Made by a program: the position numbers and the translations under genes
Origin: Streptosporangium pseudovulgare
GTDB lineage: Bacteria > Actinomycetota > Actinomycetes > Streptosporangiales > Streptosporangiaceae
Length of the DNA stretch: 64,000 nt
Reading direction: 5' to 3'
Assembly (NCBI RefSeq): GCF_014648055.1
Contig: NZ_BMQJ01000012.1
Location: forward strand, 1 to 64,000
Notes under the pieces: model-generated
Seen by the model: the letters and a program-made list of their open reading frames with translations, nothing else
Databases searched by the model: none
What the model was told of the DNA's origin: nothing
Shown here: one piece after another, positions 63,627 through 64,000 of the stretch
Numbering within the stretch: position 1 is the stretch's first letter
How the letters are laid out: every line of letters starts with the position of its first letter

Positions 63627-64000
63627 TCAGGGGTTGGACTCGGGCGGGGGCTCCTCGAACGCGGCTCGGACCCGCTCGACGAAGCGGGTACTCCTTACCC
63701 AGCCTGGCCGGGCATGGGGCTTGAGAACGCCTTCCTCCTGAGCGATGCGGTGTATGGCCAAGATCTGGGAGCGGGTGTAGTGGCGGCGTGTACCGCGTTC
63801 GTCATAGCTGGTGGAGCGGTGTGCGGGAGGCAGCCAGCCCTGGCGCTCCCAGTGCCTGATGGTGTCAGGCCGACGGTCCAGGGCGGCGGCGAGCGCGCCT
63901 ATGGGGAAAAGGTCGAACTCCCTGCCGTGCTCCGAGGGGATGGGCCTCCACCCTTCGAGCGGCTTTGCCGGTTCCTTCTGAGGCGGCGGCTGGGCCGCAA
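63627..64000 (-). CDS. MerR-like helix-turn-helix protein, N-terminus outside the window
   Basis: The frame is open from 64000 down to TGA at 63627, so at least 123 residues are seen and the start lies beyond the window. The DNA-binding part reads FPIGALAAALDRRPDTIRHW, then ERQGWLPPAHR and RHYTRSQILAIHRIAQEEG, a MerR-type HTH and wing. The visible N-terminal part is Pro/Lys/Gln-rich. It converges with the winged-helix operon. It may control excision or replication of the element. Confidence 0.75.
   Translation of the reverse strand, partial: AAQPPPQKEPAKPLEGWRPIPSEHGREFDLFPIGALAAALDRRPDTIRHWERQGWLPPAHRSTSYDERGTRRHYTRSQILAIHRIAQEEGVLKPHARPGWVRSTRFVERVRAAFEEPPPESNP

Noticed and set aside
59400..64000. 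Integration into a tRNA gene
   Set aside because: No tRNA is seen at the junction; the site is inside tadA, and the integrase is of the serine type, which does not usually target tRNA genes.

Overview
The window is high-GC DNA from a sporulating, filamentous actinomycete, most likely of the order Streptosporangiales; the order is inferred from gene content and order, since no rRNA gene is present. Developmental regulators of the BldN, RsbN, BldC and BldG types, a rex-hemACD operon with a Rex operator, HspR-controlled chaperones, frequent GTG starts and GTGA/ATGA overlaps, and many GC-rich intergenic repeats all fit.

Layout. 1-2.4 kb: a 42-bp repeat array, a yybP-ykoY (Mn2+) riboswitch and its TerC-family gene, and a prim-pol-like protein. 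2.7-8.5 kb: tetrapyrrole genes on the minus strand (rex, hemA, hemC, a cobA/hemD fusion, hemB) behind a Rex-box palindrome. 8.6-16 kb: glutaredoxin, a membrane protein with a monooxygenase-like tail, the bldN/rsbN pair, a HAD phosphatase, an acyltransferase and epimerase pair, a 32-residue AURKAIP1-type ribosomal protein, and bldC. 16-22 kb: a putative phosphatase, acuC, proC, a lipoprotein, and an unusual sigma region 2 fused to a membrane sensor. 22-29 kb: dnaK-grpE-dnaJ-hspR-clpB with HAIR operators. 29-45 kb: mixed housekeeping and regulatory genes (TPR protein, TetR, CapA, Fur and catalase, HD hydrolase, Rieske protein, TSUP exporter, ABC ATPase, MarR, a two-component pair, a frameshifted SDR, QueA), with a 115-bp intergenic repeat family. 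45-54.5 kb: a secreted protein, serB, sixA, proton pyrophosphatase, the bldG/anti-sigma pair and an MrfA-like helicase. 54.7-59.4 kb: a Tad/Flp pilus locus on the minus strand.

From about 59.40 kb to the window end lies an integrated mobile element. Its serine integrase gene starts about 30 bp from a junction that cuts the tadA ATPase gene exactly at its Walker A codons. The element also carries a small convergent gene, an AT-richer control region with five 22-bp iteron-like repeats and a perfect palindrome, two winged-helix proteins, one of them a candidate replication initiator, and a MerR-like protein that runs off the end. The second element end is outside the window, so whether it is an ICE, an integrated plasmid or a prophage cannot be settled here. 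This insertion and its iteron module are the most notable findings.
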